DNA of 9,806 nucleotides from CAVCAD01 sp036653735 (GCA_036653735.1 JAVVTI010000032.1:1-9806), one strand, 5' to 3'. Shown: positions 1-7,255, counted from the first letter of the stretch. The notes: generated from the sequence alone by a model not told the origin. Made by a program: numbers and translations.

Positions 1-21
1 GTATCTACTTATTACTTTGTA

Positions 22-30
22 TGGTATAAT
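22..30 (+). promoter_or_regulatory. Promoter with extended -10 for the DEAD-box helicase gene
   Basis: The sequence shows a perfect TATAAT at 25-30 preceded by TG at 22-23, the extended -10 arrangement read by the housekeeping sigma factor. No good -35 box lies 16-18 bases upstream, which an extended -10 can tolerate. Transcription would start near base 37, leaving a leader of about 42 bases before the ATG at 79. The same TGnTATAAT form recurs at 1448 and 5552. Confidence 0.65.
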
Positions 31-78
31 CATCTACGCGAGCTTTTTAGGGTTTGCACTAGAAAGTGAGATAAATTT

Positions 79-1395
79 ATGAAATTCGAAGATTTTAAAT
101 TAAAAGAGCCAATTTATAAGGCGATTTTAAAGGAAGGGTACGAGGTACCAACTCCAGTACAAGAGCAAACAATAAACAAAATAATAGAGGGTAATGATAT
201 ACTTGGTTGTGCACAAACAGGTACTGGTAAAACAGCTGCTTTTGCACTTCCTTTACTTCATTTATTACTTGATAATCCTTCAAAGGAAAGCATTCATTCT
301 ATAAAGGCCCTTATTTTAACACCAACAAGGGAACTGGCTATACAAATAAGAGATAATTTTAGGACTTTTGGAGAAAATACAAATATTAAAACTAGTGTTA
401 TTTTTGGTGGTGTTAATCAGCATTCTCAAGTAGAGGTTCTTAGAAAAGGAATAGATGTTTTAGTAGCTACTCCAGGAAGATTGCTTGACTTAATTAATCA
501 AGGACATGTAAGACTAGAAAATACTAAGTATTTGGTACTTGATGAAGCTGATACAATGCTTGATATGGGATTTTTACAAGATGTTAAAAAGATAGTAGCA
601 AGAGTTCCTAAGGGTCATCAAACTATGTTGTTCTCTGCAACTATGCCAAAGGAAATAGAAAAGTTATCACAGGAGTTCTTAAATAATCCTACTATAGTTA
701 AGGTTTCTATTGTATCTTCTGCAGTTGATACTATTACGCAGAACCTATACTATATAGATAAAGTAAATAAAGTTAAATTACTTATTCAATTACTTAATAA
801 AGAAGAAGTAGTATCCGCTTTAGTATTTACTAGGACTAAGCATGGTGCTAATAAGTTAGGAGAACTTCTAGATAAAGCAGGTATTAATAGTGGTATAATT
901 CATGGTAATAAGTCACAACCAGCTAGAGTAAGTGCTTTAAAAGATTTTAAGGAAGGTAAGACAAAAGTTTTAATTGCTACAGATATAGCAGCTAGAGGAA
1001 TAGATATTAATGCTCTTTCACATGTAATTAATTATGATATGCCAGAAAAAGCAGAAACATATGTACACAGAATAGGAAGAACAGGAAGAGCGGGCGTAAC
1101 TGGAATATCTATATCTTTTTGTGATTATGATGAGAAACCTATAATAAAAGAGATAGAAAAACTAATAAAGCAGCAGATAACTGTTATTGATGATCATGAT
1201 TATCCTATGACACAATTATTTAAAACTGAAAAGAAACAAGGTGGAAGAAGTTCTAAACCAAGAAGTTTTGGAGCTCCATATGAAAAGAAAAAAAGTTTTA
1301 ATCACCAAAATAAAAAAAGTAGTTATGGTAATAATAGTAATAGTAATGGTTCTTATAATAAGAGAACTAGAGGAAAAACTAATTTTCAAAAGTAA
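79..1395 (+). CDS. rhlE: DEAD-box ATP-dependent RNA helicase, RhlE type
   Basis: This 438-residue protein is a cytoplasmic ATP-dependent RNA helicase that remodels RNA duplexes, typically in ribosome assembly, mRNA decay or cold adaptation. All superfamily 2 motifs are visible: Q motif around Q28, motif I AQTGTGKT (45-52), Ia PTRELA (82-87), Ib TPGR (131-134), II DEAD (155-158), III SAT (186-188), IV near VFTRT (249-253), V ATDIAARGID (300-309) and VI HRIGRTGR (330-337). The two RecA-like domains span about residues 20-205 and 220-370. The tail from about 384 is low-complexity, rich in Lys, Arg, Ser, Asn and Gly, and probably binds RNA. The core reads most like RhlE; B. subtilis CshB has a similar length, so the subfamily is less certain than the fold. 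An AGTGAG Shine-Dalgarno (65-70) sits 8 bases before the ATG. It appears to be a single-gene unit with its own promoter and terminator. Confidence 0.95.
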   Translation: MKFEDFKLKEPIYKAILKEGYEVPTPVQEQTINKIIEGNDILGCAQTGTGKTAAFALPLLHLLLDNPSKESIHSIKALILTPTRELAIQIRDNFRTFGENTNIKTSVIFGGVNQHSQVEVLRKGIDVLVATPGRLLDLINQGHVRLENTKYLVLDEADTMLDMGFLQDVKKIVARVPKGHQTMLFSATMPKEIEKLSQEFLNNPTIVKVSIVSSAVDTITQNLYYIDKVNKVKLLIQLLNKEEVVSALVFTRTKHGANKLGELLDKAGINSGIIHGNKSQPARVSALKDFKEGKTKVLIATDIAARGIDINALSHVINYDMPEKAETYVHRIGRTGRAGVTGISISFCDYDEKPIIKEIEKLIKQQITVIDDHDYPMTQLFKTEKKQGGRSSKPRSFGAPYEKKKSFNHQNKKSSYGNNSNSNGSYNKRTRGKTNFQK

Positions 1396-1418
1396 GTATG
1401 AAAATATTTACTTTTTTT
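1388..1418 (+). terminator. Rho-independent terminator of the helicase gene, stop codon inside the stem
   Basis: A 12-base-pair stem pairs 1388-1399 with 1404-1415, closed by a GAAA tetraloop (1400-1403) and followed by more T (the T run covers 1412-1418). All pairs are Watson-Crick except one G-T wobble (1396 with 1407). The helicase stop codon TAA (1393-1395) is part of the left arm, so the terminator overlaps the end of the gene. GC content is low, but pairing length, tetraloop and T tail make this the best terminator in the window. Confidence 0.8.
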
Positions 1419-1447
1419 AATGGTGTAGTGTAAAGTACTTAAATTCG

Positions 1448-1456
1448 TGATATAAT
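1448..1456 (+). promoter_or_regulatory. Extended -10 promoter immediately upstream of the LtaS-like gene (probable leaderless transcript)
   Basis: A perfect TATAAT at 1451-1456 is preceded by TG at 1448-1449. Only six bases separate the box from the ATG at 1463, so normal initiation 6-8 bases downstream would begin at or next to the start codon. No Shine-Dalgarno is present between the box and the ATG. The -35 region (about 1428-1434) matches TTGACA at only about three positions. Confidence 0.7.
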
Positions 1457-1462
1457 TTACTT

Positions 1463-3319
1463 ATGAAAAAGAAAATAAATGTACTATGGTTTTATATATT
1501 TTTAGTATTATATTTAGAACTAGGATATAGTTTATTTGTATTTAAAGAATGCATAAGTATTAATGTTATTATTTTTAGTGTGGGTCTATCATTATTTTTT
1601 TATTTAATAAATAATTTATATAATAGTAAAGTTAATAAGATATTATTTATATTATTTACTTCTATTACTTCTATTTTCTTTCTAGCACAAACTATATATT
1701 TTAAGTTTTATGGGTGCATGTTTTCTTCTTATTCATTATTAAAAGGTACAGCTCAGGTAGCGGGATTCAGTGAAGTAATATTTAAAATTCTTAAAGATAA
1801 TTGGTATGCAGTTATTTACTTCTTATTACCAATATTTCTGATTATATTATTAAGTGTTCAAGTAATTAATTATAATAAAAAATGTAATAAAAATGTGATA
1901 ACTATTCTTATTGTAGCAGCACTTATGTTTACTTATAAGATGATTATTATGTATAATATATCATCTTATAAAGAAGTTTATAAAGAGTGTAACAATCCTT
2001 TATTATTAATTAAAAAAGCAGGCCTTTTTACTAGTGAATTTGTTGATATTAAGAGATATTTATTTGGATTTCATGAACAGGAAATACACGATAAGCCTTG
2101 CAAAATTAATAATAAAGAGTTATATAATATTTTAGATATAAAATTTGGTAATAAGAATATTGATAAATACTTCTTAGGTGTATGTCCTAGTAATAAAAAT
2201 AAATACACTGGTTTATTAAGTAATATGAATATTATTTTTATTACAGCTGAGAGTTTTGATGTATCTCTTATTAATAAGGATATTACTCCTACTTTATATA
2301 ATCTTAGAAATGATGGAATTGTATTTAATAATTATTATCAGCCTTTATATCCTGTTAGTACTACAGATGGTGAGTATATGTTACTTAATTCTTTACTACC
2401 TAAAGAGGGAGTATGGAGTTTTATCGAGTCTATTAATAAGGATATGAAGTTCTCCTTAGGTAATATGTTTAATGATTATAATAGGTATTCTTATCATAAT
2501 GGTGATTATTCATTTTATACAAGAGACTTAAGTATGCCTAATATTGGGTTACCTTTTAAAGGATGTAATAGAGATTTAGATAATGTAATGGACTGTAGTA
2601 AATGGCCTAGTAGTGATTACGAAATGATTAAGGGTACTTATAAGGATTATATTGATAAAAGTAAGTTCATAGCATACTATATGACTGTTTCAGGTCATCT
2701 AAGTTATAGTAAGAATAACGCTATGAGTAATAAAAATAAAAATATAACTGATAAATTACCCTATAGTAGTGAAGTAAAAGGGTATATAGGATCTAATTAT
2801 GAACTTGAAAAGGCTCTTAAGTTCTTAGTTGATGAACTCAAGAATAAAGAAATACTTGATAATACTTTAATAGTTATTTCTCCTGATCATTATCCTTATG
2901 GTTTACTTGATAAAGAACTAAGTGAAATTAGTAATAATAGAAAAGATATGTTTGAAAAACATCATACTTCTTTAATTATGTATAATCCTAAACTAAAAGG
3001 AATAGTAGTTGATAAGTATGTTTCTTCTTTAGATGTATTACCGACTATTTATAATTTATTTGACAAAAAGTATGATTCTAGACTACTTATAGGAAGAGAT
3101 GTTTTTTCTAATGATGAAGGTTTAGTTATATTACCTAATAGGAGTTGGATAAATGAAAATGGTAAATATAATAGTATAACAAATAAGTTTACTAGTTTTA
3201 ATGGAAACTCATTTAATTATGCTAAAGAAATAAATAAGAAGATAAAAGGCAAGTTTTATGCATCAAGTAGTGTTCTAGATACTTCTTATTATGGAGAAAT
3301 AGGTTATGATAAGGATTAA
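1463..3319 (+). CDS. LtaS-like membrane phosphoglycerol transferase / sulfatase-family protein
   Basis: This 618-residue polytopic protein resembles lipoteichoic acid synthase: five hydrophobic segments (about 8-27, 34-52, 60-80, 115-136, 145-166) and then a large extracellular alkaline phosphatase/sulfatase-fold domain from about residue 255. LtaS moves glycerol phosphate from phosphatidylglycerol to a growing chain, using a Thr nucleophile and Mn2+. Here the expected residues are E263 (TAES), T300 in the TTDGE motif, and D475-H476 (SPDH). H412 (SGH) and R354 probably match further LtaS substrate residues, while the aromatic before R354 is Tyr rather than the Trp I recall in S. aureus LtaS. 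Exact substrate is unproven; related enzymes modify other envelope polymers. The start is fixed by an in-frame TGA at 1448-1450 and the first membrane segment directly after the ATG. There is no Shine-Dalgarno. The 3' end overlaps the glycosylase gene by 14 bases. Confidence 0.85.
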   Translation: MKKKINVLWFYIFLVLYLELGYSLFVFKECISINVIIFSVGLSLFFYLINNLYNSKVNKILFILFTSITSIFFLAQTIYFKFYGCMFSSYSLLKGTAQVAGFSEVIFKILKDNWYAVIYFLLPIFLIILLSVQVINYNKKCNKNVITILIVAALMFTYKMIIMYNISSYKEVYKECNNPLLLIKKAGLFTSEFVDIKRYLFGFHEQEIHDKPCKINNKELYNILDIKFGNKNIDKYFLGVCPSNKNKYTGLLSNMNIIFITAESFDVSLINKDITPTLYNLRNDGIVFNNYYQPLYPVSTTDGEYMLLNSLLPKEGVWSFIESINKDMKFSLGNMFNDYNRYSYHNGDYSFYTRDLSMPNIGLPFKGCNRDLDNVMDCSKWPSSDYEMIKGTYKDYIDKSKFIAYYMTVSGHLSYSKNNAMSNKNKNITDKLPYSSEVKGYIGSNYELEKALKFLVDELKNKEILDNTLIVISPDHYPYGLLDKELSEISNNRKDMFEKHHTSLIMYNPKLKGIVVDKYVSSLDVLPTIYNLFDKKYDSRLLIGRDVFSNDEGLVILPNRSWINENGKYNSITNKFTSFNGNSFNYAKEINKKIKGKFYASSSVLDTSYYGEIGYDKD

Positions 3320-4109
3320 AACTAATAATTTTAATTTAAAAAGTACATTATTAAGTGGTCAATCATTTAGAGTAGAAGAGTATGAAAAAGGATTTATTAT
3401 TATTCTTGATGATAGAGTAGTTTATGTTTATATGGATAACTTTTATCTAATTGCTGTATCTAATAATGAAAATAAAATAGAAGAAAAACTCATTAATTAT
3501 TTTGACTTACTTTATGATTATGAAAGTTTATTTAAGATTGAAGATGAAATTACTTTATTTAATAGAGGATATAAAATACTTAATCAAAATAAGTTTGAAA
3601 CATTTATTAGTTACATAATAAGTCAAAATAATAATGTAAAAAGAATTAGTAATATAATAAATAATATTTCCAAAGATTATGGGCAGGAAGTTATATTTAT
3701 GAATAAGGAATATTATTTATTTCCTAAATATGAAGTACTTCGAAATATAACTATTAATGATCTTAGTAAATATAAAACTGGTTTTAGAGATAAATATATA
3801 ATAAATGGTATAAAGTTTTTAAATAATAATATTAATTTACTTTCTAATCTTGAGCTGCTAACTACAAAAGATGCTTCTTTACTATTACAAACTATAAAAG
3901 GAATAGGGCCTAAAGTAGCTTCTTGTATATTGCTTTTTTCATATCATAGATTTGATAGTTATCCAGTAGATACATATGTTTTAAAATATATGAAAGAAGT
4001 ATATAATATTACTAGCAAAAAGATAATAGAAGAAAAGATGCATAGTATACATGGAAATAATTGTGGGATATATATACAGTATATATATAATTATAGGAGA
4101 AATAATTGA
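3306..4109 (+). CDS. ogg: 8-oxoguanine DNA glycosylase/AP lyase, OGG1 family
   Basis: This 267-residue protein matches the OGG1 branch of the helix-hairpin-helix base-excision glycosylases, which remove 8-oxoguanine opposite cytosine and then cleave the strand by beta-elimination. The hairpin motif is GIGPK (199-203), followed by V204, A205 and C207. K203 is the predicted Schiff-base lysine and D222 (PVDTY) the activating aspartate. GQSFR (18-22) matches the human OGG1 segment whose glycine reads the 8-oxoG N7-H, but the next residue is Val instead of Trp. SQNNN (106-110) with R113, and R161 in GFRDK, correspond to the residues that contact the unpaired cytosine (N149, R154 and R204 in human OGG1). 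It starts inside the end of the upstream LtaS-like gene with GGAG at 3293-3296, so the two are probably cotranscribed and translationally coupled. It ends with TGA. Confidence 0.88.
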   Translation: MIRIKTNNFNLKSTLLSGQSFRVEEYEKGFIIILDDRVVYVYMDNFYLIAVSNNENKIEEKLINYFDLLYDYESLFKIEDEITLFNRGYKILNQNKFETFISYIISQNNNVKRISNIINNISKDYGQEVIFMNKEYYLFPKYEVLRNITINDLSKYKTGFRDKYIINGIKFLNNNINLLSNLELLTTKDASLLLQTIKGIGPKVASCILLFSYHRFDSYPVDTYVLKYMKEVYNITSKKIIEEKMHSIHGNNCGIYIQYIYNYRRNN

Positions 4110-4134
4110 CATTCAATAAACTTTTTGATAATAT
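4106..4134 (+). promoter_or_regulatory. Promoter upstream of the 142-residue gene, -35 box overlapping the previous stop codon
   Basis: A perfect TTGACA lies at 4106-4111, covering the TGA stop (4107-4109) of the glycosylase gene. Exactly 17 bases later is TAATAT (4129-4134, four of six consensus matches), preceded by TG at 4126-4127. An alternative GATAAT (4127-4132) matches better but leaves a 15-base spacer. Transcription would start near 4141, leaving a leader of about 48 bases. This suggests the downstream gene is at least partly transcribed on its own. Confidence 0.55.
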
Positions 4135-4188
4135 TTATTAAGGGAATAAATATTAAAATATGTACATAATACTAGTGAGGTGTTATAA

Positions 4189-4617
4189 ATGGATAAATAT
4201 TATTGTATGAGTTTAAATGATAGACTTTTAGTTATGTCAGTTATTATTGAAAGATGGGAAACAAAAGGTATAGTAGGCAGTGGTATTAAGTTTAAACCTA
4301 GCTGTGTTTCTTTTGAGAATCCTAAAGAAACATCTAGAGTGCTTTTTATAATGAGTTTCTTTATTATTAATAAAGAAGCACCAACTATTTCTTCTGTTAT
4401 AGAAGATAGTTCTTGTATAAATGATAGTATAAAAGAAGTTCTGGGTATATATGAAAGTATGAGTTTTAAAGATAAGTTAGAGTTTCTTTCAAAAGAGTTT
4501 ATGAATTATTATAATGCAAAGGAATATAGAAATATTAATTTATTTAAAAAACCTGGTAATAATTTATCTTTTAAGAATTTAAGTAATAATATTACAAAGT
4601 ATGTAAAAGCTCTGTAA
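4189..4617 (+). CDS. Hypothetical protein, 142 residues
   Basis: I do not recognise this family. The product is a small, probably soluble, mixed alpha/beta or helical protein with no signal peptide. A hydrophobic stretch at 51-60 is too short and isolated for a clear membrane segment. There are three cysteines (C6, C39, C76), not arranged as a metal-binding pair, and one Trp (W23). The C-terminal half (about 78-142) is rich in Lys and Asn and looks helical. Evidence that it is a real gene: GAGGTG (4177-4182) six bases before the ATG, a plausible promoter upstream, codon use like its neighbours, and no competing frame. It stands between the glycosylase and a dehydrogenase, each of which appears to have its own promoter, so context does not suggest a function. 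Confidence 0.75.
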   Translation: MDKYYCMSLNDRLLVMSVIIERWETKGIVGSGIKFKPSCVSFENPKETSRVLFIMSFFIINKEAPTISSVIEDSSCINDSIKEVLGIYESMSFKDKLEFLSKEFMNYYNAKEYRNINLFKKPGNNLSFKNLSNNITKYVKAL

Positions 4618-4655
4618 ACATAATAAATAATTATAGTTAATAAATGTATATAAAA

Positions 4656-4664
4656 TGTTAAAAT
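4656..4664 (+). promoter_or_regulatory. Possible extended -10 promoter for the short-chain dehydrogenase gene
   Basis: TAAAAT (4659-4664, five of six consensus matches) is preceded by TG at 4656-4657. Transcription would begin near 4671, giving a leader of about 15 bases that just holds the GAGG Shine-Dalgarno (4677-4680). No convincing -35 box is seen, and the surrounding DNA is AT-rich enough for chance matches. Confidence 0.4.
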
Positions 4665-4685
4665 TAAGAATGAGAAGAGGTAAAG

Positions 4686-5492
4686 ATGAAATATATACTT
4701 ATAACTGGGGCATCAAGTGGAATAGGTAGATGTCTAACTGATTATTTTGCTAATAGTGGAAAATATACTGTTTTAGCATGTGATATTAATAAAGAAGAAC
4801 TTAAGCTTATGAGAAGTAAAAATATTATTACTTATGTAATGGATGTTACAAGTAATAAAAGTATAGAGGAAGCTTATAATAAAATATGTAAAGTAACTAA
4901 TAATATAAGTGTTATTATTAATAATGCTGGTATTAATAAGATGACTTCTTTAATAGAAAGTGATACAGATATAATACAAAATGTTATGGATATTAACTTA
5001 TTTGGTATGATAAGAGTAAATAAGATAATGTTTCCACTTCTTAATAAAACTAGTAGGATTATTAATATGAGTTCTGAGTGTGGATGGATGAGTCCTTCTC
5101 CTTTTAATGGACCTTATATAATTAGTAAGTATGCACTTGAAGCATATAATGATACTCTAAGAAGAGAACTTCGCTTCCTTGGTATAAAAGTTATTAAAAT
5201 ACAACCAGGTGCATTTAAAACTAATATGCAAAACAATGTTCTTGATAGTATAAAGAAGGCAAAGAAAGAATCTATTTTATATAAAAAAGTATTTGATAAT
5301 TTAGAAAAATCCGCTATAAAAGCATTAGAAGAAGTATCTAATATGTCCTATTTAATATTAGCTATAGAAGATGCTATAGAAAGTGATTCTCCTAAAATAT
5401 GTTATAGAGTAAAAAATTCTAGAAGTAGAAAGTTTATGAATATGTTTAGTGAAAAAACTATTGATTCTATATTTTATAAGCATTTAAAGTAA
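4686..5492 (+). CDS. Short-chain dehydrogenase/reductase, classical SDR family
   Basis: This 268-residue cytoplasmic oxidoreductase has the classical SDR layout: Rossmann nucleotide-binding motif TGASSGIG (7-14), D33 at the end of the second beta strand (an acidic residue here usually favours NAD(H) over NADP(H)), NNAG (79-82), N104, a catalytic Ser at 129 or 130, the catalytic Y144 and K148 in the YxxxK motif, and PG (174-175) after the sixth strand. The C-terminal portion from about 190 is extended and helical, as in SDRs acting on larger hydrophobic alcohols or ketones, but the substrate cannot be read from sequence. GAGG (4677-4680) lies five bases before the ATG. The gene seems to be a single transcription unit, since a hairpin terminator overlaps its stop codon. 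Confidence 0.9.
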   Translation: MKYILITGASSGIGRCLTDYFANSGKYTVLACDINKEELKLMRSKNIITYVMDVTSNKSIEEAYNKICKVTNNISVIINNAGINKMTSLIESDTDIIQNVMDINLFGMIRVNKIMFPLLNKTSRIINMSSECGWMSPSPFNGPYIISKYALEAYNDTLRRELRFLGIKVIKIQPGAFKTNMQNNVLDSIKKAKKESILYKKVFDNLEKSAIKALEEVSNMSYLILAIEDAIESDSPKICYRVKNSRSRKFMNMFSEKTIDSIFYKHLK

Positions 5493-5503
5493 AATGCTTT
5501 TTT
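5478..5503 (+). terminator. Hairpin terminator overlapping the dehydrogenase stop codon
   Basis: A perfect 8-base inverted repeat pairs AAGCATTT (5478-5485) with AAATGCTT (5492-5499) around a 6-base loop, followed by TTTT (5500-5503). The stop codon TAA (5490-5492) spans the loop and the first base of the right arm. Only two pairs are G-C, so efficiency may be modest. Confidence 0.6.
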
Positions 5504-5551
5504 AATATTTAGTAAACCCTTAAGAAATATGTATCTTTTTTATGAGTTTTT

Positions 5552-5560
5552 TGTTATAAT
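5552..5560 (+). promoter_or_regulatory. Extended -10 promoter of the RNase J-desulfurase-thiI operon
   Basis: A perfect TATAAT (5555-5560) is preceded by TG at 5552-5553. The -35 region is only a T-rich tract without a clear TTGACA match. Transcription would start near 5567, giving a leader of about 36 bases ending in a strong GGAGG (5591-5595) seven bases before the ATG. Confidence 0.7.
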
Positions 5561-5602
5561 TTTAAGTAAGAGAAAAATCTTTTTAATTTTGGAGGAAATA
5601 AA

Positions 5603-7249
5603 ATGGGTAAAATTAATATAGTCGCTCTAGGTGGCTTAAATGAAAATGGTAAAAATTTATATGTTGTAGAGGTTAATAATAATATATTAGTTTTTGATTG
5701 TGGTATAAAGTATGCTGCTGATAAAATGTATGGTATTGATTATGTAGTACCTGATTTTAAATATTTAATAGAAAATATGAGTAAAATAAAGGGAGTATTT
5801 ATTACTCATCCTCATACTGAGAATATGGGTTCTTTAACTGATTTAATTAAAGTACTACCAAATATAAGTGTATATGTTAGTGAGTTTGCAAAACATATTC
5901 TTGAGTATGAGTGTAAAGAAGAAGATGTAGTAATTAAGAATTTATTTGTAGCTCAAGCTAATAGAAAAATTGATTTTGGTGACTTTTCTGTCTTTCCATT
6001 TAGCGTAACACATAGTTCGCCACAGACTTTAGGATACTGCGTTAATACTAGTGATGGTGCTATTATTTATATGGCAGATTACTTAATTGATCCTACAATG
6101 AGTGGACACTATAATATGGATCTAGGTAAACTAGCATACATAGGTAAACAAGGAGTTTTATGTTTAATGAATGAAAGTGTCTTTTCTGAAAAGAAGGGAC
6201 ATACATCACCTAATCATAAGCTTGAGGGATTCTTTAAAACTGTAATAGATAGAAATAAAAATAGGATTATATTTAGTGTTATACCTCTACATATATCTAC
6301 CATTAGTGAAATATTTAATGCTTTAAAGGGTAAGAATAGAAAAATTGTTCTTATGGGTAAAGAACTTAATACTATTATTGGTATGTGTATTAAAGAGGGT
6401 TATTTAGATATAAGTAATAATTTAATAGGGGATTTAACTAATTTAAGGGATGATAATAGTATTATTCTTGTTAGTAATGATAGAGAAAAACCATATAGTA
6501 ATCTTATTAGAATGGTAGATGGATATGATAAGTTTGTAAAAATAGAAAAAACTGATACTATATGTTTTGCAGATCCTTCTTATGATGCATATGAAGAGAT
6601 TGTTGTTAAATTAATGAATGATATAGCATTTCAAAGTGCTAATATTGAATTTATTCCTAAAGATAAGAGTGTTAGATATCATGCATCTAGTGAAGATATT
6701 ATGCTTCTTATTAAGCTATTTAATCCAGTTTATTATATGCCTGTTAAAGGTGAATATAGATATATGGTAGGAAATGCTTCTCTTGCTAAAAATGTAAATA
6801 TTAATGAAAGTAATATTATATTAAGAGGTAATGGAGAGGTAGTTTCATTTGAAAATGGTAAATTACTTAAAAGTAATAATTCAGTATTTGTAGATGATAT
6901 ATTAATAGATGGAAAAAGTAGTAAAGATGTAGGTGAACTTGTTCTTAAGGATAGAGAAATGCTTGGTAATAATGGTATTATTGTTATAAGTGCTACTTTA
7001 AGTAAAAAGAATAAAGAAGTAGTAACAGGACCTGAAATAGTAACTAGAGGTTTTATATATGTTAAAGAAAATACTATTATTATAGAAGAAATTAAAAGAA
7101 GAGCTCTTGATATTATTAAAAAGAATACAAATGAAAGATATGCAGATTATTCTAAGATAAGAAATGATGTTAGGGAAATAATAGGTTCTTATTTATTTAA
7201 AGAAACTGAATGTAAGCCCGTTATTTTAACAGTTATACAGGAGATATAA
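5603..7249 (+). CDS. rnjB: RNase J2-like protein with degenerate active site
   Basis: This 548-residue protein has the full RNase J layout: metallo-beta-lactamase domain, inserted beta-CASP domain (about 215-370) and a conserved C-terminal domain (about 430-548). RNase J enzymes perform 5'-3' exonucleolytic and endonucleolytic RNA decay and rRNA maturation. The signature HxHxDH, normally HGHEDH, is HPHTEN here (69-74): H69 and H71 remain, but E73 replaces Asp and N74 replaces His. H137, D159 and the motif B His (H360) are kept, while the motif C His is K382 (PVKGE). The beta-CASP TGSQGEP segment is replaced by SNDREKP (291-297), and SGH before motif B reads RYH. From memory, B. subtilis RNase J2 has the same Glu-Asn change and also lacks the motif C His, so I infer a J2-like partner with weak or no catalysis. 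The reading frame is intact. A strong GGAGG precedes the ATG, and the desulfurase starts six bases after the stop. Confidence 0.88.
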   Translation: MGKINIVALGGLNENGKNLYVVEVNNNILVFDCGIKYAADKMYGIDYVVPDFKYLIENMSKIKGVFITHPHTENMGSLTDLIKVLPNISVYVSEFAKHILEYECKEEDVVIKNLFVAQANRKIDFGDFSVFPFSVTHSSPQTLGYCVNTSDGAIIYMADYLIDPTMSGHYNMDLGKLAYIGKQGVLCLMNESVFSEKKGHTSPNHKLEGFFKTVIDRNKNRIIFSVIPLHISTISEIFNALKGKNRKIVLMGKELNTIIGMCIKEGYLDISNNLIGDLTNLRDDNSIILVSNDREKPYSNLIRMVDGYDKFVKIEKTDTICFADPSYDAYEEIVVKLMNDIAFQSANIEFIPKDKSVRYHASSEDIMLLIKLFNPVYYMPVKGEYRYMVGNASLAKNVNINESNIILRGNGEVVSFENGKLLKSNNSVFVDDILIDGKSSKDVGELVLKDREMLGNNGIIVISATLSKKNKEVVTGPEIVTRGFIYVKENTIIIEEIKRRALDIIKKNTNERYADYSKIRNDVREIIGSYLFKETECKPVILTVIQEI

Positions 7250-7255
7250 GATAAA

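Noticed and set aside
95..283. Minus-strand ORF of 62 residues inside the helicase gene
   Set aside because: It lies wholly antisense to a strongly conserved helicase domain and resembles no family I know.
2256..2447. Plus-strand ORF of 63 residues inside the LtaS-like gene
   Set aside because: It is an alternative frame, made of Leu, Ile and Tyr as expected from AT-rich shadow reading, within the conserved catalytic domain.
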